Shown: positions 28,601 through 38,513, counted from the first letter of the stretch. The stretch: DNA of 64,000 nt from Shewanella polaris (GCF_006385555.1 NZ_CP041036.1:4030001-4094000), one strand, 5' to 3'. Numbers and translations: made by a program. The notes: generated by a model not told the origin, from the sequence alone.

Positions 28601-29360
28601 CCAATGACGACAAGGTCATGTCTAAATTAATCGCACCAATAAACTCGTCCTCTAAATAGACAGGTAAGCCAAGCGTGGTAATCAAGCCTTGATGAGCAGA
28701 ATCAATATATGCTTCGCTCCAAAATACGCTACGTTGCGGGTTCATTGAAGGCGTTGCTAACTGAAACTGTTTTTTATTAAGCAGTTCATCTCTAAAACGC
28801 AGATCGTTATCTTCCCAAGGATAAAACGACATCATTCGACGCTTAGAAATATAATAAATCGACGAGGCTTTGGGCGCTGCTTCTTTAGCGACAGGAAAAG
28901 ACAATGACAGCTCAAACAACATTTCTAGCTCTTGATAGAAACTCTCGCTGCGGTTATCTAATGAGCCAGCTCCAGTAATCCGCCCCATGTTGGTAAACGG
29001 AATGCCACTTTTGGCGTAGTTGGGCTCAAGGGTAAAATATTGACCATCTTCGTTAAATTTTTCATACTCAGGCAATCTGTCTTTACGAACCAATTCACCT
29101 AAACGTAAATGGTCAACAGCCACATCACGCAAACTTTTCACCGCACGAATACTTGACTCAAGCAATAAATCGATTTGCATCACATGACGAGCCACTTGCT
29201 CTTCACGCTGTTGAATTTGCTGTTCTTTTTGGCGTTCGAACATTATGCCTGCCGACAAAAGAGCCATCACAATAACGCCAATATAGGTGTAAAACACCGC
29301 ACGGTTATAATTGCGTTGAATAGGAGATTTTAGTTGTAAATCTGGCTCAGTCGGTTTCAT
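25635..29360 (-). CDS. Hybrid sensor histidine kinase with two receiver domains
   Basis: This 1241-residue inner-membrane kinase starts at the ATG after AAGGG (29360). Domains in order: membrane helix (~18-38), periplasmic dCache-like sensor (~45-340), second helix (~350-370), HAMP-like/coiled region, PAS (~470-580), PAS with PAC (~590-710), HisKA with the phosphorylated H731 (ANMSHEIRTPMNAIIGM), HATPase (NAVKFT, RDTGIGI, GGTGLGLSIS), receiver 1 (D1017 in LLLLDWMMPEMNG) and receiver 2 (D1160 in AVLMDIQMPVMDG). There is no C-terminal Hpt domain, so phosphate must go to a separate Hpt protein. No cognate regulator is adjacent. The downstream neighbour is the metalloprotease; PhoH lies upstream. 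The signal is unknown. Confidence 0.93.
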   Translation of the reverse strand: MKPTEPDLQLKSPIQRNYNRAVFYTYIGVIVMALLSAGIMFERQKEQQIQQREEQVARHVMQIDLLLESSIRAVKSLRDVAVDHLRLGELVRKDRLPEYEKFNEDGQYFTLEPNYAKSGIPFTNMGRITGAGSLDNRSESFYQELEMLFELSLSFPVAKEAAPKASSIYYISKRRMMSFYPWEDNDLRFRDELLNKKQFQLATPSMNPQRSVFWSEAYIDSAHQGLITTLGLPVYLEDEFIGAINLDMTLSSLDKQIRTYFKMPGTVILLDQQNNILSHSDFDSSEMNKVYHISQRIPAELHSLSESELFDAHDGMLRNGYYIHSVALHNAPWRLLYLQDEDDLFKDSWDKLQLSFVLVVLALSLLVTIVHWQTRRAFVSPASRLLTHLEACSQTPIRPPEKITHGWEPWFALVSRIFEENLQYTHHLAEQNKRLDNLVARRTQRLRETTERREREFALLRSLIDSIPEAIVFKDKEGKYLGCNKSAERMLGYNENEIIGLTSSEVVSPEKGERIGEEDKKVLTQQHSLRYQERVNVEGKVVLLDTFKLPFYNRRGELLGLISVWRDITREFDAAEQLRLSEQRYHLAMDAVEDGLWDWYIDSEQIICNPAFYSMLGYQANEFPPLIESFDELCHPDDRDRMQEYRSQYVHDPVGTYEIEFRMRGKNGEYYWVLSRGRAVEFSDDGSSKRMLGTHKDITRQKSNEVALLEAKQEAELANMYKSEFLANMSHEIRTPMNAIIGMVQLAQRTNLTAQQQDYLSKAGFSAQSLLRIINDILDFSKIEAGKLELERVAFPLDKVLDHVIDINAIKAQEKGVELLLYAPVTAGLILNGDPLRLGQVLVNLLSNAVKFTQIGEVELGCEDVGERDDRITLKFWVRDTGIGINKDHQAMLFDAFSQADGSTTRKYGGTGLGLSISKHLVSMMGGTMHVESQPDAGSTFSFTISFEIAEEQVVEPLVVPDQLNNLTTLVVDDNPSALQIYSTLMKDFSFGVNTADSGPKALAMLRNKPVDLLLLDWMMPEMNGCEVIKAIDEMVKDGSLAKRPIIILMTAYAAGPLDNELERTSVHAVLQKPFKASALFDEIISAFAKAPKLNVMPVVVEAEPTKASGLVLLVEDNFINQQVAAELLKSAGYEVVIADNGQIALDLIDTKPFDAVLMDIQMPVMDGLTATAELRKRYNTEQMPIIAMTAHAMSGDKEKSLAAGMNAHITKPIVLTELFETLSYWITYKNNHKDSNTPAS

Positions 29361-29570
29361 TAACACCCTTGATACAGCGTAAAACTAACTCGCTGTCGAA
29401 CAATTAACACCAAAAAAAATCGGCAGTAAAAACAGTAATGATTATGATATCAGGAAGATAAGCTCAAGCACATGTATTAATAGAATCAAAGGCACTTGTC
29501 CAACCTGCCTAATATGTAAAAGCAAGATACATAAAACCAAGATACAAACTTATTCTAGTCAATGAATAAT

Positions 29571-29599
29571 AAATAAGGTTACGCAATGTAACCTTATTT
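29571..29599 (-). terminator. Hairpin after phoH-like gene
   Basis: AAATAAGGTTAC and GTAACCTTATTT form a 12-base stem with a 5-base loop about 50 bases past the stop codon of the minus-strand PhoH gene. The T-tract is modest, so its efficiency is uncertain. Confidence 0.65.
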
Positions 29600-29651
29600 A
29601 TGTAACGGGATATATATGCCCTTGTGCGTACTCGCTTAAGCAGTGAACATA

Positions 29652-31046
29652 CTACAAATGTTCCTCAGCAAATTCTGCTAACCGAGAACGCACCACCCCA
29701 TTAAGATAAATGTTGGCACTGCCTTCAAAGTCTTTAAAACGCTCTACTATATAGGTTAATCCAGAAGTTACAGCCGTTAGGTAGGTTGAATCAATTTGGG
29801 CTAAGTTACCGCTACAAATCAACTTAGTGCCCTCACCCATACGAGTGATCATGGTTTTAATTTGTGATGCGGTTAAGTTTTGGCATTCATCTAAAATGAC
29901 CACGGAATTTTGAATAGAACGGCCACGCATAAAGTTTATCGACTTAAACTGAATGTTAGCTTTTTCCATAATGTAATTAACACTGCCTGTAGGGTTAACA
30001 TCATTTTTATGCAGCACTTCTAACGTATCAGTAATCGCAGCGAGCCAAGGTGTCATTTTTTCCTCTTCGCTACCCGGTAAAAAACCTATCGATTCTGCAA
30101 TTTCGGGTGTGTTACGAGTAACAATGATTTTGTCATACAACTTACGTTCAACTACCAACTCTAATGCTGCAGCCATGGCTAATAGTGTTTTACCACACCC
30201 AGCAGGACCGGTCAGAATAATCAGTTCAATATCAGGGTCTAGCAAAGCATCGAGCGCCATACCTTGATAAATATTCTTAGGGGTAACGCCCCATGCGTCA
30301 TGATGCAATAAACGATCACGTCCGCGATCGATCATCTCTAAATGTTGATCCGTTGTACTCATAACACGACCACAAAAGTCAGAACTATCATCAATCAAAT
30401 ACTGGTTAAGATAGAATTTTTCATTACCAAGATGCTCCAGTGGCACTTGATGAACGGTATGCAAACCTTTGCGGTCAGTTGATACCTTGTCAACATTTTG
30501 CCAAAAATCACCGGGGAATTGATAAAAGCCTTTGGCAAGAAAACGCACATCATCAATCAGTTGATCGGTACGATAATCTTCTACTCGCTCAATACCTGCA
30601 CCTTTGGCTTTTAAGCGCATATTAATGTCTTTAGTGACTAACACGACGGTACGAGGAAAATGGATTTTTTGTAAATGTAGGGCGGTGTTGATGATGCGGT
30701 TATCGTTATTATCGCCAGGCAGGGAGCCGATAATAAAGTCAATTTGGTGATCTGGGAAAATCGACAAATGGCCAGAGACTTCAGAATGTTCTTGGTGTGT
30801 CGGTAGTGCAACGCCTTTTAAGATTTGCTCTGGTGTTGTGGGGCCACCAAGAATATCTTCTAATCCTCGTATGGCTACTCGTGCATCGCGACTCACATCC
30901 CGTTTACGATCCTTAATACTGTCGAGTTCTTCTAACACAGTCATGGGAATAATTACGTCATGCTCTTTAAACGAATATATCGCTAAAGGTTCATGTAGTA
31001 ACACGTTGGTATCCAGTACAAACAACTTTTTGTCGTTTTGTTGCAT
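29652..31046 (-). CDS. PIN-PhoH fusion ATPase (YlaK/PhoH2 type)
   Basis: This 464-residue protein joins an N-terminal PIN nuclease domain to a C-terminal PhoH ATPase. The PIN part shows LDTNVLLH (11-18), VLEELDSIK (37-45), NDNR near 114-117 and VTKD (137-140), so the acidic active site looks intact. PhoH has Walker A GPAGCGKT (280-287) and VILDECQNLT as Walker B. Characterised PhoH2 proteins are RNA helicase/ribonucleases. GGAGG precedes the ATG. A small antitoxin is encoded ahead of phoH2 in mycobacteria; here I see none. The role in Shewanella is unknown but the architecture is common. Confidence 0.93.
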   Translation of the reverse strand: MQQNDKKLFVLDTNVLLHEPLAIYSFKEHDVIIPMTVLEELDSIKDRKRDVSRDARVAIRGLEDILGGPTTPEQILKGVALPTHQEHSEVSGHLSIFPDHQIDFIIGSLPGDNNDNRIINTALHLQKIHFPRTVVLVTKDINMRLKAKGAGIERVEDYRTDQLIDDVRFLAKGFYQFPGDFWQNVDKVSTDRKGLHTVHQVPLEHLGNEKFYLNQYLIDDSSDFCGRVMSTTDQHLEMIDRGRDRLLHHDAWGVTPKNIYQGMALDALLDPDIELIILTGPAGCGKTLLAMAAALELVVERKLYDKIIVTRNTPEIAESIGFLPGSEEEKMTPWLAAITDTLEVLHKNDVNPTGSVNYIMEKANIQFKSINFMRGRSIQNSVVILDECQNLTASQIKTMITRMGEGTKLICSGNLAQIDSTYLTAVTSGLTYIVERFKDFEGSANIYLNGVVRSRLAEFAEEHL

Positions 31047-31373
31047 GGCGCCTCCAGAGTGCTCTCAATGATTAGATGTCAGTATCTCTTAGCTACACGT
31101 ATAACATTAAAGGGATAAACAAAGTCTCTATTGATAACAAGCCATTGCATTTAGCAATGCTTTGCTCAATAAAATATGGCACAAGTCGAACAAAATTCAA
31201 TGCCATCTTCATCGCCTTTGTTTCACACTATGGGGTCAATGTGACATTCACATGTCAATATGGTGTAAAAACGACCATGTGAACGATAAATCAATGCTAG
31301 AATTTCAATCTGGATGGGTTTGGTTTAACATACGCCCCCTTTTTTTGTTTCACGAAATAAATGAGAGTCGAAA
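31047..31373. other. Intergenic region between divergent phoH-like gene and rapA
   Basis: These 327 bases hold the two divergent promoters and no credible gene. I see a short symmetrical element ATGTGA-CAT-TCACAT at 31239-31253. Its 3-base spacer is too short for a CRP site. The rapA ribosome site (GAGA) is at the right end. Confidence 0.45.
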
Positions 31374-34280
31374 ATGCCGTTTGCCTTAGGTCAACGCTGG
31401 ATTAGTGATACCGAGTCAGAACTCGGATTAGGGACAGTCGTTCAAGTTGAAGGCCGCATGGTTACGCTGCTATTTCCTGCCACTGGAGAAAACCGGATGT
31501 TTTCCCGCAGTGAAGCTCCCTTAACTCGGGTTATCTTTAACCCAGGTGACACTGTCGAAAGCGGTGAAGGTTGGAGTATTACCATTGAAGAGCTTGAAGA
31601 AAAAAATCAATTGGTGATTTATCATGGTATCCATAGCGAAACTCAAGAAAAAGTCAGTCTTCGTGAGACAATGCTGAGCCACAATATTCGCTTTAACAAG
31701 CCACAAGATCGTTTATTTGCTGGACAAATTGACCGCTTAGAACGCTTTGGTGTGCGTTATCAATGTCAGTTATTGCGCCACAAATTAGCCACCTCAGATT
31801 TACTCGGTCAACAAGGCCCGCGCGTCGGTTTGATTGCCCATCAACAATGGATTGCTCACGAAGTTGGTCGTCGTTATGCGCCACGAGTATTACTTGCTGA
31901 TGAAGTTGGTCTAGGTAAAACTATTGAAGCAGGCTTAATTATTCATCAACAGTTACTGACTGGTCGTGCAGAACGGATTTTAGTAATAGTGCCTGACACC
32001 TTACGCCACCAGTGGTTAGTTGAAATGTTGCGCCGCTTTAACCTGCGTTTCTCCGTGTTTGATGAAGATCGTTGTGTCGAAGCGTATGCCGACAATGACA
32101 ACCCGTTTTACACCGAACAATTGATCATTTGCTCACTTGATTTATTGCGAAAGAAAAAACGTCTTGAACAAGCTTTAGATGCTGATTGGGACTTAATGGT
32201 TGTCGACGAAGCACATCATTTAGAATGGTCTGAAGATGCACCAAGTCGAGCTTATCAAATCGTTGATGCCTTAAGTAAAGTGGTCCCTGGTGTATTGCTA
32301 TTAACAGCTACACCAGATCAACTCGGTCATCAAAGTCACTTTGCCCGTTTACGTTTACTCGATCCGGATCGTTTTTATGATTACGATGCCTTTTTAGCTG
32401 AAGAAGCAAGCTACAAAGATGTGGCAGAAGCAGCTGAAGCATTGAGTCAGGATAAAAAGTTACCCGACAGTGCCATTAACAGTTTAACCGAGTTGCTTAG
32501 TGAAAAAGACATAGAACCAAGCATTCGCTTGATCCAGTCAAAAGATGTAGATGCCGAAGCACAGCAGGCTGCACGCCAAGAATTACTTCAAGAACTACTC
32601 GATCGTCACGGTACAGGCCGAGTGCTATATCGTAATAGTCGCGCATCAGTAAAAGGCTTTCCGAAGCGTTTCTTTAATACATACCCACAAGAAATGCCTG
32701 ATCAATATATTACCGCAGATCGTGTTAACAGCATGATGGGTGGATCTAAACCACCATTGGCAAAAGCTGCACAGGCATTAAGCCCTGAAAAACTGTATCA
32801 AGCCTTTGAAAGCGACAGTGCTAGTTGGTGGAAATTTGATCCACGAGTGGATTGGTTAATTGAGTTTTTAAAGTCTCATCGCAGTAAAAAAGTACTGATT
32901 ATTGCCAGCCAAGCAGAAACAGCGTTAAGCCTTGAAGAAGCACTACGTACCCGCGAAGGTATTCAAGCAACGGTATTCCATGAAGATATGTCGATTATTG
33001 AGCGCGATAAAGCGGGTGCTTATTTTGCTCAAGAAGAAGGCGGTGCCCAGGCATTAATTTGTTCTGAAATTGGCTCTGAAGGGCGTAACTTCCAGTTTGC
33101 GAGCCACTTAGTATTATTCGATTTACCACTTAACCCTGACTTATTAGAGCAGCGGATAGGGCGTTTAGATCGCATTGGCCAACAAAACGACATTCAAATT
33201 CATTTACCTTATCTGCGCGATACCGCTCAAGAAAGATTAATGCGTTGGTATCATCAAGGACTCAATGCGTTCGAACTCACCTGCCCAAGTGGCCATGTGT
33301 TGTTTAACGAATTTGCTGACGAACTGATTAACGTACTGTGTAATGCTGATGAAGATCTGATGACTCAACTATTGAATCATACCCAGCATCGCTACAAAGA
33401 ACTCAAACAGGCAATGGAGCAAGGCCGAGATAAACTGTTAGAGATAAACTCTCACGGCGGCGAACGTGCCGATGCCTTAATTAAGCGTTTGTCAGAAAGC
33501 GATAACGATACTCATCTCATCGGTTCAGTCATTCGTTTATGGGACATTATTGGTGTAGATCAAGAAGATCGTGGTGAAAATTCGATTATCCTGCGCCCTA
33601 GTGAACACATGATGTTCCCTACTTATCCAGGGTTAAATGAAGACGGTATTACTGTGACGTTTGATCGTGAAACGGCTTTGTCTCGTGATGACATTGCATT
33701 TATCACCCAAGAACATCCTTTGGTACAAACAGGTTTAGATTTAATCACGGGTTCAGAAACAGGCACCACTAGTGTGGCGATTCTAAAAAATAAGGCGCTA
33801 CCTGCTGGTACTTTGTTTTTAGAGTTGATTTACATGGCCGATGCCTCTGCACCAAAATCGACTCAGTTATACCGTTATTTACCACCAACACCTATTCGAG
33901 TATTGCTGGATAAAAACGGGTTAAATATGGCTGATAAAGTCGATTATGCCAGTTTTGATAAACAGCTCAGTGCAGTTAACCGTCATATCGCCAGCAAGCT
34001 TGTAAACGCCTCTCAACCTATTTTGCACCCGTTATTGGCTAAAGGTGAAGAATATGCAAAACAATCGCTAACGCAGTTAGTCGTGGAGGCTCGCGCCAAA
34101 ATGACTCAACAATTAACTAGCGAATTGGAACGACTAGAAGCCTTAAAAGCGGTCAATCCAAACATTCGTGAAGATGAGCTAGAGCATATTCGTAATCAAA
34201 TGGCTGAGTTAACAGGCTACATGGACAACAGTCAATTGCAGCTTGATGCAATACGTATGGTGCTTGTCAGTCACGTATAA
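31374..34280 (+). CDS. rapA: RNA polymerase-associated ATPase RapA
   Basis: This 968-residue Swi2/Snf2 protein is the same size as E. coli RapA (968). It binds RNA polymerase and helps recycle it after transcription. The N-terminal Tudor-like domain starts [20 protein letters not shown]. Walker A DEVGLGKT is at 176-183 and the DEAH box at 278-281. [26 protein letters not shown] and [13 protein letters not shown] (motif VI) follow, and then the long RapA-specific C-terminal part. All motifs are intact. It is followed by a strong terminator at 34316-34344 and a separate DUF3530 gene. Confidence 0.97.
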   Translation: MPFALGQRWISDTESELGLGTVVQVEGRMVTLLFPATGENRMFSRSEAPLTRVIFNPGDTVESGEGWSITIEELEEKNQLVIYHGIHSETQEKVSLRETMLSHNIRFNKPQDRLFAGQIDRLERFGVRYQCQLLRHKLATSDLLGQQGPRVGLIAHQQWIAHEVGRRYAPRVLLADEVGLGKTIEAGLIIHQQLLTGRAERILVIVPDTLRHQWLVEMLRRFNLRFSVFDEDRCVEAYADNDNPFYTEQLIICSLDLLRKKKRLEQALDADWDLMVVDEAHHLEWSEDAPSRAYQIVDALSKVVPGVLLLTATPDQLGHQSHFARLRLLDPDRFYDYDAFLAEEASYKDVAEAAEALSQDKKLPDSAINSLTELLSEKDIEPSIRLIQSKDVDAEAQQAARQELLQELLDRHGTGRVLYRNSRASVKGFPKRFFNTYPQEMPDQYITADRVNSMMGGSKPPLAKAAQALSPEKLYQAFESDSASWWKFDPRVDWLIEFLKSHRSKKVLIIASQAETALSLEEALRTREGIQATVFHEDMSIIERDKAGAYFAQEEGGAQALICSEIGSEGRNFQFASHLVLFDLPLNPDLLEQRIGRLDRIGQQNDIQIHLPYLRDTAQERLMRWYHQGLNAFELTCPSGHVLFNEFADELINVLCNADEDLMTQLLNHTQHRYKELKQAMEQGRDKLLEINSHGGERADALIKRLSESDNDTHLIGSVIRLWDIIGVDQEDRGENSIILRPSEHMMFPTYPGLNEDGITVTFDRETALSRDDIAFITQEHPLVQTGLDLITGSETGTTSVAILKNKALPAGTLFLELIYMADASAPKSTQLYRYLPPTPIRVLLDKNGLNMADKVDYASFDKQLSAVNRHIASKLVNASQPILHPLLAKGEEYAKQSLTQLVVEARAKMTQQLTSELERLEALKAVNPNIREDELEHIRNQMAELTGYMDNSQLQLDAIRMVLVSHV

Positions 34281-34315
34281 CGGCTAATAAGTAATGTGAA
34301 TAATGTTGAATAAAT

Positions 34316-34344
34316 AATGCCCTGTATATCAGGGCATTGTTTTT
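34316..34344 (+). terminator. Terminator after rapA
   Basis: AATGCCCTG and CAGGGCATT pair around TATAT and run into GTTTTT. Confidence 0.88.
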
Positions 34345-34401
34345 AGTCATCGTTATACATTAAGCTAATCACATTATGATGTATTTCACTTAGGGGTTAG
34401 A

Positions 34402-35274
34402 GTGCAATTAGGACGACTTAGTCAGTTATTAATCGTAACGGTAAGCATATTGCTGGCAGCGCCTAGCGTAAAAGCGCAGCAACCCTATGCTTACCTGCCT
34501 GCTGATGAAATCAAATTTATCACTATTGATGGTAAACAAACCGAAGTTCTCGTTAGGTCTTGGGAGAGCAAAAAACACTTTGGTTCCGCCGTTATTATTG
34601 CCGCTTCTGACACCGATGCAGATGCTGCAGGCTTAGCCAGTTACCTCAGAACCAATATTAATCAACGTGGCTGGGCGAGTATTAGCTTAACGCCGGCAAA
34701 AGGACTATACCGCCCTAACTATGCAACAAAGCCTGAAGAAATCACTAAAGCAGGTACCGAACAACTGCAATTAAGTAGCAATAAAAGTACGCCAAAATAT
34801 GATTCACCTCAGTTACTTGAACTGAGAAATTTTCAACAAAGTAATCTAAGTGAAGCGCTGAATCAATTAACCTCAACCATCAGTTTATTCCCTGGTGGAA
34901 ACATCCTGATTGTTATTGATGATAGTGCCGGTATGGTCACTAATCTTCTTTATGACAAAAAAATTCCGACGCCTGATGTGTTGGTCATCGTCAATCCTTA
35001 TCGTGAGTTTGAGTATTTAATTGATCCACAAAGTCAGCGTAAATCAATTGCCGAACAATTAGTCACTATGTCTATTCCCATTCTTGATATTCAATCTGCT
35101 GATGCGAATCCAAATTCTATTGAACAAGCATCAACTCGGCTTAATTACAATCAAGTTAAACCCGCTCGATATTACCGCCAATACCAAATGAGCTTAGATT
35201 TAAGCAGTCCGAGCGGATGGGAAGAAGCCCTCAATCAAATCGAAGGCTTTTCCAGAACGGTTATCGGTAGATAG
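34402..35274 (+). CDS. Exported DUF3530 family protein
   Basis: This 290-residue protein starts with GTG, set by AGGGG six bases ahead. A signal peptide (MQLGRLSQLLIVTVSILLAAPSVKA) precedes QQPYAYLPADEIKFITIDGKQTEVLVRSW, the hallmark start of the DUF3530 family. The mature part looks like an alpha/beta-hydrolase core (AVIIAASDTDADAAGLASYL, ILIVIDDSAGMV), but the expected nucleophile GxSxG is changed to DDSAG, so enzymatic activity is doubtful. Periplasmic location is inferred. The function of the family is not known to me. It lies just after rapA but behind its terminator. Confidence 0.85.
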   Translation: MQLGRLSQLLIVTVSILLAAPSVKAQQPYAYLPADEIKFITIDGKQTEVLVRSWESKKHFGSAVIIAASDTDADAAGLASYLRTNINQRGWASISLTPAKGLYRPNYATKPEEITKAGTEQLQLSSNKSTPKYDSPQLLELRNFQQSNLSEALNQLTSTISLFPGGNILIVIDDSAGMVTNLLYDKKIPTPDVLVIVNPYREFEYLIDPQSQRKSIAEQLVTMSIPILDIQSADANPNSIEQASTRLNYNQVKPARYYRQYQMSLDLSSPSGWEEALNQIEGFSRTVIGR

Positions 35275-35310
35275 TGGGATGCGTCTATACCATTGCAGTA
35301 AGCCGTTTGT

Positions 35311-36117
35311 TTACCACCAAGATTGACGAGAACGATAGGCTTTATCTGGATTTTTGGTTTGTCTTATTGTCGCTATTACACGGTTTTTGCCTAATAACAA
35401 CCTAACTTGGCTCAGCGACTCACGGGCCAATAAACTGCGCACGGAAGCGGTCCAATTCTGATTAATACTGCGTTTAATTGCTGCGTTGGCATCCGGTGAA
35501 GTTCGAATTATTTTTTGCGCCAGCACGGTGGCACGCTCATAGGCTGTTTCACTTATTTCAGTCACTAAGCCCAGCTCAAGTGCATGTTCAGCTGTTAAAA
35601 TATCCGCGGTATAAGTCAGCATCAATGCTTTGTCTTTTGACATGATTTGCCTTAACGCAACAAGCCCCGCCATATCGGGTACCAGCCCCCATTTGGCTTC
35701 CATTATCGATAATTTACAACTAGGCGTTGCAATACGAATATCAGCGCCCAAGGCGATTTGAGTTCCACCGCCATAACAACAGCCCTCTAACACAGCAATG
35801 ACCGGAATAGGTAGACGCTGCCACCCCAAAGACACTCGTTGAGCTAAGTTTGCATTGCCAGGCAACCATTTGAATAACAGTTTTAATGCATTAATGGGTG
35901 AATTAGCCACACTCTTAACGTCTAAACCTGAGCAAAAATTTCCATCGGCACCGGATAAAATGACGGCATTAATGTGCTTATTCACATGAATTTGCTTAAT
36001 CACCCGATCTATCTCGGTAAACATCTCAACATTAAGTGCGTTTATTTTACTCGGTCGATTTAAGCAAACATGGGCAATACCATTGTCTACAGTGAACTTG
36101 ATTAATTCTGTTTCCAT
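35311..36117 (-). CDS. Enoyl-CoA hydratase/isomerase (crotonase) family protein
   Basis: The ATG at 36117 gives a 268-residue protein in the crotonase fold. Oxyanion-hole segments NFCSGLDVKSVA and GCCYGGGTQIALGADIRIAT, and the catalytic-glutamate region SIMEAKWGLVPDMAG, are present. It probably acts on acyl-CoA thioesters, with hydratase or isomerase activity not distinguishable by eye. An in-frame start 24 codons upstream has no resemblance to the family. The gene stands alone, convergent with the DUF3530 gene and without other beta-oxidation genes near. Confidence 0.92.
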   Translation of the reverse strand: METELIKFTVDNGIAHVCLNRPSKINALNVEMFTEIDRVIKQIHVNKHINAVILSGADGNFCSGLDVKSVANSPINALKLLFKWLPGNANLAQRVSLGWQRLPIPVIAVLEGCCYGGGTQIALGADIRIATPSCKLSIMEAKWGLVPDMAGLVALRQIMSKDKALMLTYTADILTAEHALELGLVTEISETAYERATVLAQKIIRTSPDANAAIKRSINQNWTASVRSLLARESLSQVRLLLGKNRVIATIRQTKNPDKAYRSRQSWW

Positions 36118-36527
36118 GATACACCCGCTACTGGTCTGTCCAGAATGTAGACTAACATATCTACATTCTCTGTCTAACAGACATAACACGACAAAAAATC
36201 GTTATAGGTCAAAATTTTGTTATCTAATTTTTGAACAAAATATAATTGGGTGTTAGCCTCATATATTACCTATTATCAATATAACGACCTTGACTTACTG
36301 ATTTTTCACAAATGGTTAGATCAGTATCAAGACATTTACACATGACTAAAATGTAGAAAACAAAGTGATCAAAATCCAAGTTACCAATATTGTAAGCAAA
36401 TACGTATAATGTACTAACAAACAAAAATCGCTGTAAAAAGTCTTATCATTACTATCCGCCTAGTACCACTCGCGGTTGCATTAATGAGTGTGTTTTCTTA
36501 AAGGCAAACTAAGGAAGACTAGCAACA
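36118..36527. other. Intergenic region between divergent crotonase and REC-CheC genes
   Basis: This 410-base AT-rich region has no credible gene. An ATTTTGTT / AACAAAAT inverted repeat at 36214-36241 is the only symmetry noticed, and its AT content makes it weak. AAGGAAG lies before the right-hand gene. Confidence 0.45.
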
Positions 36528-37523
36528 ATGACCATTCCAATATTAATATGCGACGATTCAGCACTCGCCAGAAAACAAATGGCAAGAACTCTCCCCAAAG
36601 ATTGGGATGTTGAAATCAGCTACGCCACCAATGGTGCTGAAGGGCTTGATGTTATTCGTGCTGGTAAAGGAGAGATTGTCTTCCTTGATCTCAATATGCC
36701 CGTTATGGATGGTTATGAGGTCCTCCAAGCTGTACAGCAACAAGATTTGCCCGCATTAATTATTGTCGTGTCTGGCGATATTCAAATTAAAGCCCACGAA
36801 CGAGTCAAAGCTTTAGGTGCTCTGGATTTTATTCAAAAACCAGTGAGTGCAGATGCTATCAGTCATATTTTGCAAGAGTACGGCATTTTAACCCTTACTC
36901 AGGGTAATAAAGTAAACGACACTCCAATGATGAGAGTTGATATGCGTGACGCATGCCAAGAAATCGCCAACGTCGCAATGGGCAGAGCAGCTGATTTACT
37001 CGCTAAACTCCTTGATGTATTTGTACTATTACCTATTCCCAACGTTAATGTACTTGAAGTCAGTGAATTGACCATGGCCCTAAAAGCCACTGAACGAAAT
37101 TCAACAGTCTCAGGACTTTGCCAAGGATTTATTGGTGCGGGTATCGCTGGTGAAGCGTTATTACTGTTCCATGACTCTAGTTTTGAGGATATGGCAAAAC
37201 TAATGGGATTAGAAAATCCAGAAGACAATAATACTGAAATAGAAGTGATGATGGACACAGGTAATGTGCTCATTGGTGCATTTTTAAATGGTATTTCTGA
37301 ACAACTCGATATGAAATTCAGTCAATCTCACCCGGTCGTGCTGGGCAGACACTGTAGTGTCAATGAACTCATTCACGACAACTCAGCAAAATGGCAACGC
37401 ACACTCGCGATGGAAATTAACTATCGAATAGAGGATTACAATATTCAATGTGATCTTTTGCTGCTGTTTACTGAAGAATCTATTGCAACGCTGAATTACA
37501 AGCTTGGCTACTTACTCGACTAA
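36528..37523 (+). CDS. Response regulator with CheC-like phosphatase domain
   Basis: This 331-residue protein has a receiver (residues 1-120: acidic D9-D10, phosphorylated D54 in FLDLNMPVMDG, K104 in QKPVS) joined to a CheC/CheX-like domain (about 135-330). The two CheC phosphatase-type signatures are visible: EIANVAMGRAADLL with E145 and N148, and a second one, DTGNVLIGAFLNGI, in which D243 takes the usual glutamate position with N246. CheC proteins dephosphorylate CheY-like proteins, so this one may remove phosphate from another receiver or from its own. The diguanylate cyclase gene starts 16 bases downstream, so they form one operon. Similar REC-CheC proteins are found in Shewanella and Vibrio. 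Confidence 0.85.
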   Translation: MTIPILICDDSALARKQMARTLPKDWDVEISYATNGAEGLDVIRAGKGEIVFLDLNMPVMDGYEVLQAVQQQDLPALIIVVSGDIQIKAHERVKALGALDFIQKPVSADAISHILQEYGILTLTQGNKVNDTPMMRVDMRDACQEIANVAMGRAADLLAKLLDVFVLLPIPNVNVLEVSELTMALKATERNSTVSGLCQGFIGAGIAGEALLLFHDSSFEDMAKLMGLENPEDNNTEIEVMMDTGNVLIGAFLNGISEQLDMKFSQSHPVVLGRHCSVNELIHDNSAKWQRTLAMEINYRIEDYNIQCDLLLLFTEESIATLNYKLGYLLD

Positions 37524-37539
37524 CGTTGGATAACCCTTT

Positions 37540-38496
37540 ATGTCAAATGACCAAAGTGCGATGAACGAACTACACTGGCTAATCGATATGGTACAAACCA
37601 TAGAAGTGGGCTTAGTCGTGATTGATAGCGACTATAATATCCAACTTTGGAATGGTTTTATGGAAAACCACAGTGGTGTGTCACCCAATTCAATTAAAGG
37701 TGATAATCTGTTTGAAAAGTTTCCAGACTTACCTGCTAAATGGTTAAAACAAAAAATGGAATCGGTTTTTTTACTTAAAAACCGTACTTTTATTAGTTGG
37801 GAGCAACGTCCATACGTGTTCCAGTTTAAAAATTATCGACCAGTAACGGGTCGAGCCGATTATATGTATCAAAATATCACCTTATTACCATTAGCCTCGC
37901 TAACGGGTAAAATCACTCATATTAGTATTATTGTGTACGATGTGACTGATATAGCCGTCAACAAACTACAACTAAAAGCCGCTAACGAACAACTAGAGCT
38001 GCTCAGCCAAACAGATGGGTTAACCCAGTTATATAATCGTCGCCATTGGCAAGATTGCATGGAAAAAGAGTTTGATCGCTATGCTCGTTATGGTGATACC
38101 GCATCATTGGTGATGATTGATATTGATAACTTTAAAGTTATCAACGATAAATATGGTCACTCTGCAGGTGATAAAGTCATTCAACATACAGCCTATTTAT
38201 TAAAGCAAGCATTGCGCGACACCGACTTTGCTGGCCGTTATGGCGGTGAAGAATTTGGCGTAGTATTATCAAAAACAACAGCAGAAGATGCGCTTAACTT
38301 TACTGAGCGGTTGAGAAAACGTATTGAAGCATCTGAAGTCTCATTCGAAAATCGCCTTATAAAAGTCACTGTAAGCATTGGAATTAACGATTTAGACTCC
38401 CAAATAGACAATATCTCTACTTGGTTATCTGGTGCAGATAAAGCACTATATATCGCTAAGCAAGAAGGCCGTAACAAAAGCGTTATTCATCAATAA
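37540..38496 (+). CDS. PAS-GGDEF diguanylate cyclase
   Basis: This 318-residue cytoplasmic protein has an N-terminal PAS domain (about 12-140, starting IDMVQTIEVGLVVIDSDYNIQLWN), a short helix and a GGDEF domain (about 155-318). The active-site motif is GGEEF (235-239), and the inhibitory I-site R-x-x-D (RDTD, 226-229) sits the canonical five residues ahead, so it should make cyclic-di-GMP with product feedback. There is no membrane helix. It follows the REC-CheC gene by 16 bases, so a chemosensory-type phosphorelay may control cyclic-di-GMP here; this is inference. A perfect 28-base-arm hairpin ends it. Confidence 0.94.
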   Translation: MSNDQSAMNELHWLIDMVQTIEVGLVVIDSDYNIQLWNGFMENHSGVSPNSIKGDNLFEKFPDLPAKWLKQKMESVFLLKNRTFISWEQRPYVFQFKNYRPVTGRADYMYQNITLLPLASLTGKITHISIIVYDVTDIAVNKLQLKAANEQLELLSQTDGLTQLYNRRHWQDCMEKEFDRYARYGDTASLVMIDIDNFKVINDKYGHSAGDKVIQHTAYLLKQALRDTDFAGRYGGEEFGVVLSKTTAEDALNFTERLRKRIEASEVSFENRLIKVTVSIGINDLDSQIDNISTWLSGADKALYIAKQEGRNKSVIHQ

Positions 38497-38513
38497 CCGG
38501 CGACCAAGCACAT

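Noticed and set aside
31239..31253. ATGTGACATTCACAT as a CRP site before rapA
   Set aside because: The spacer between half-sites is three bases rather than six.
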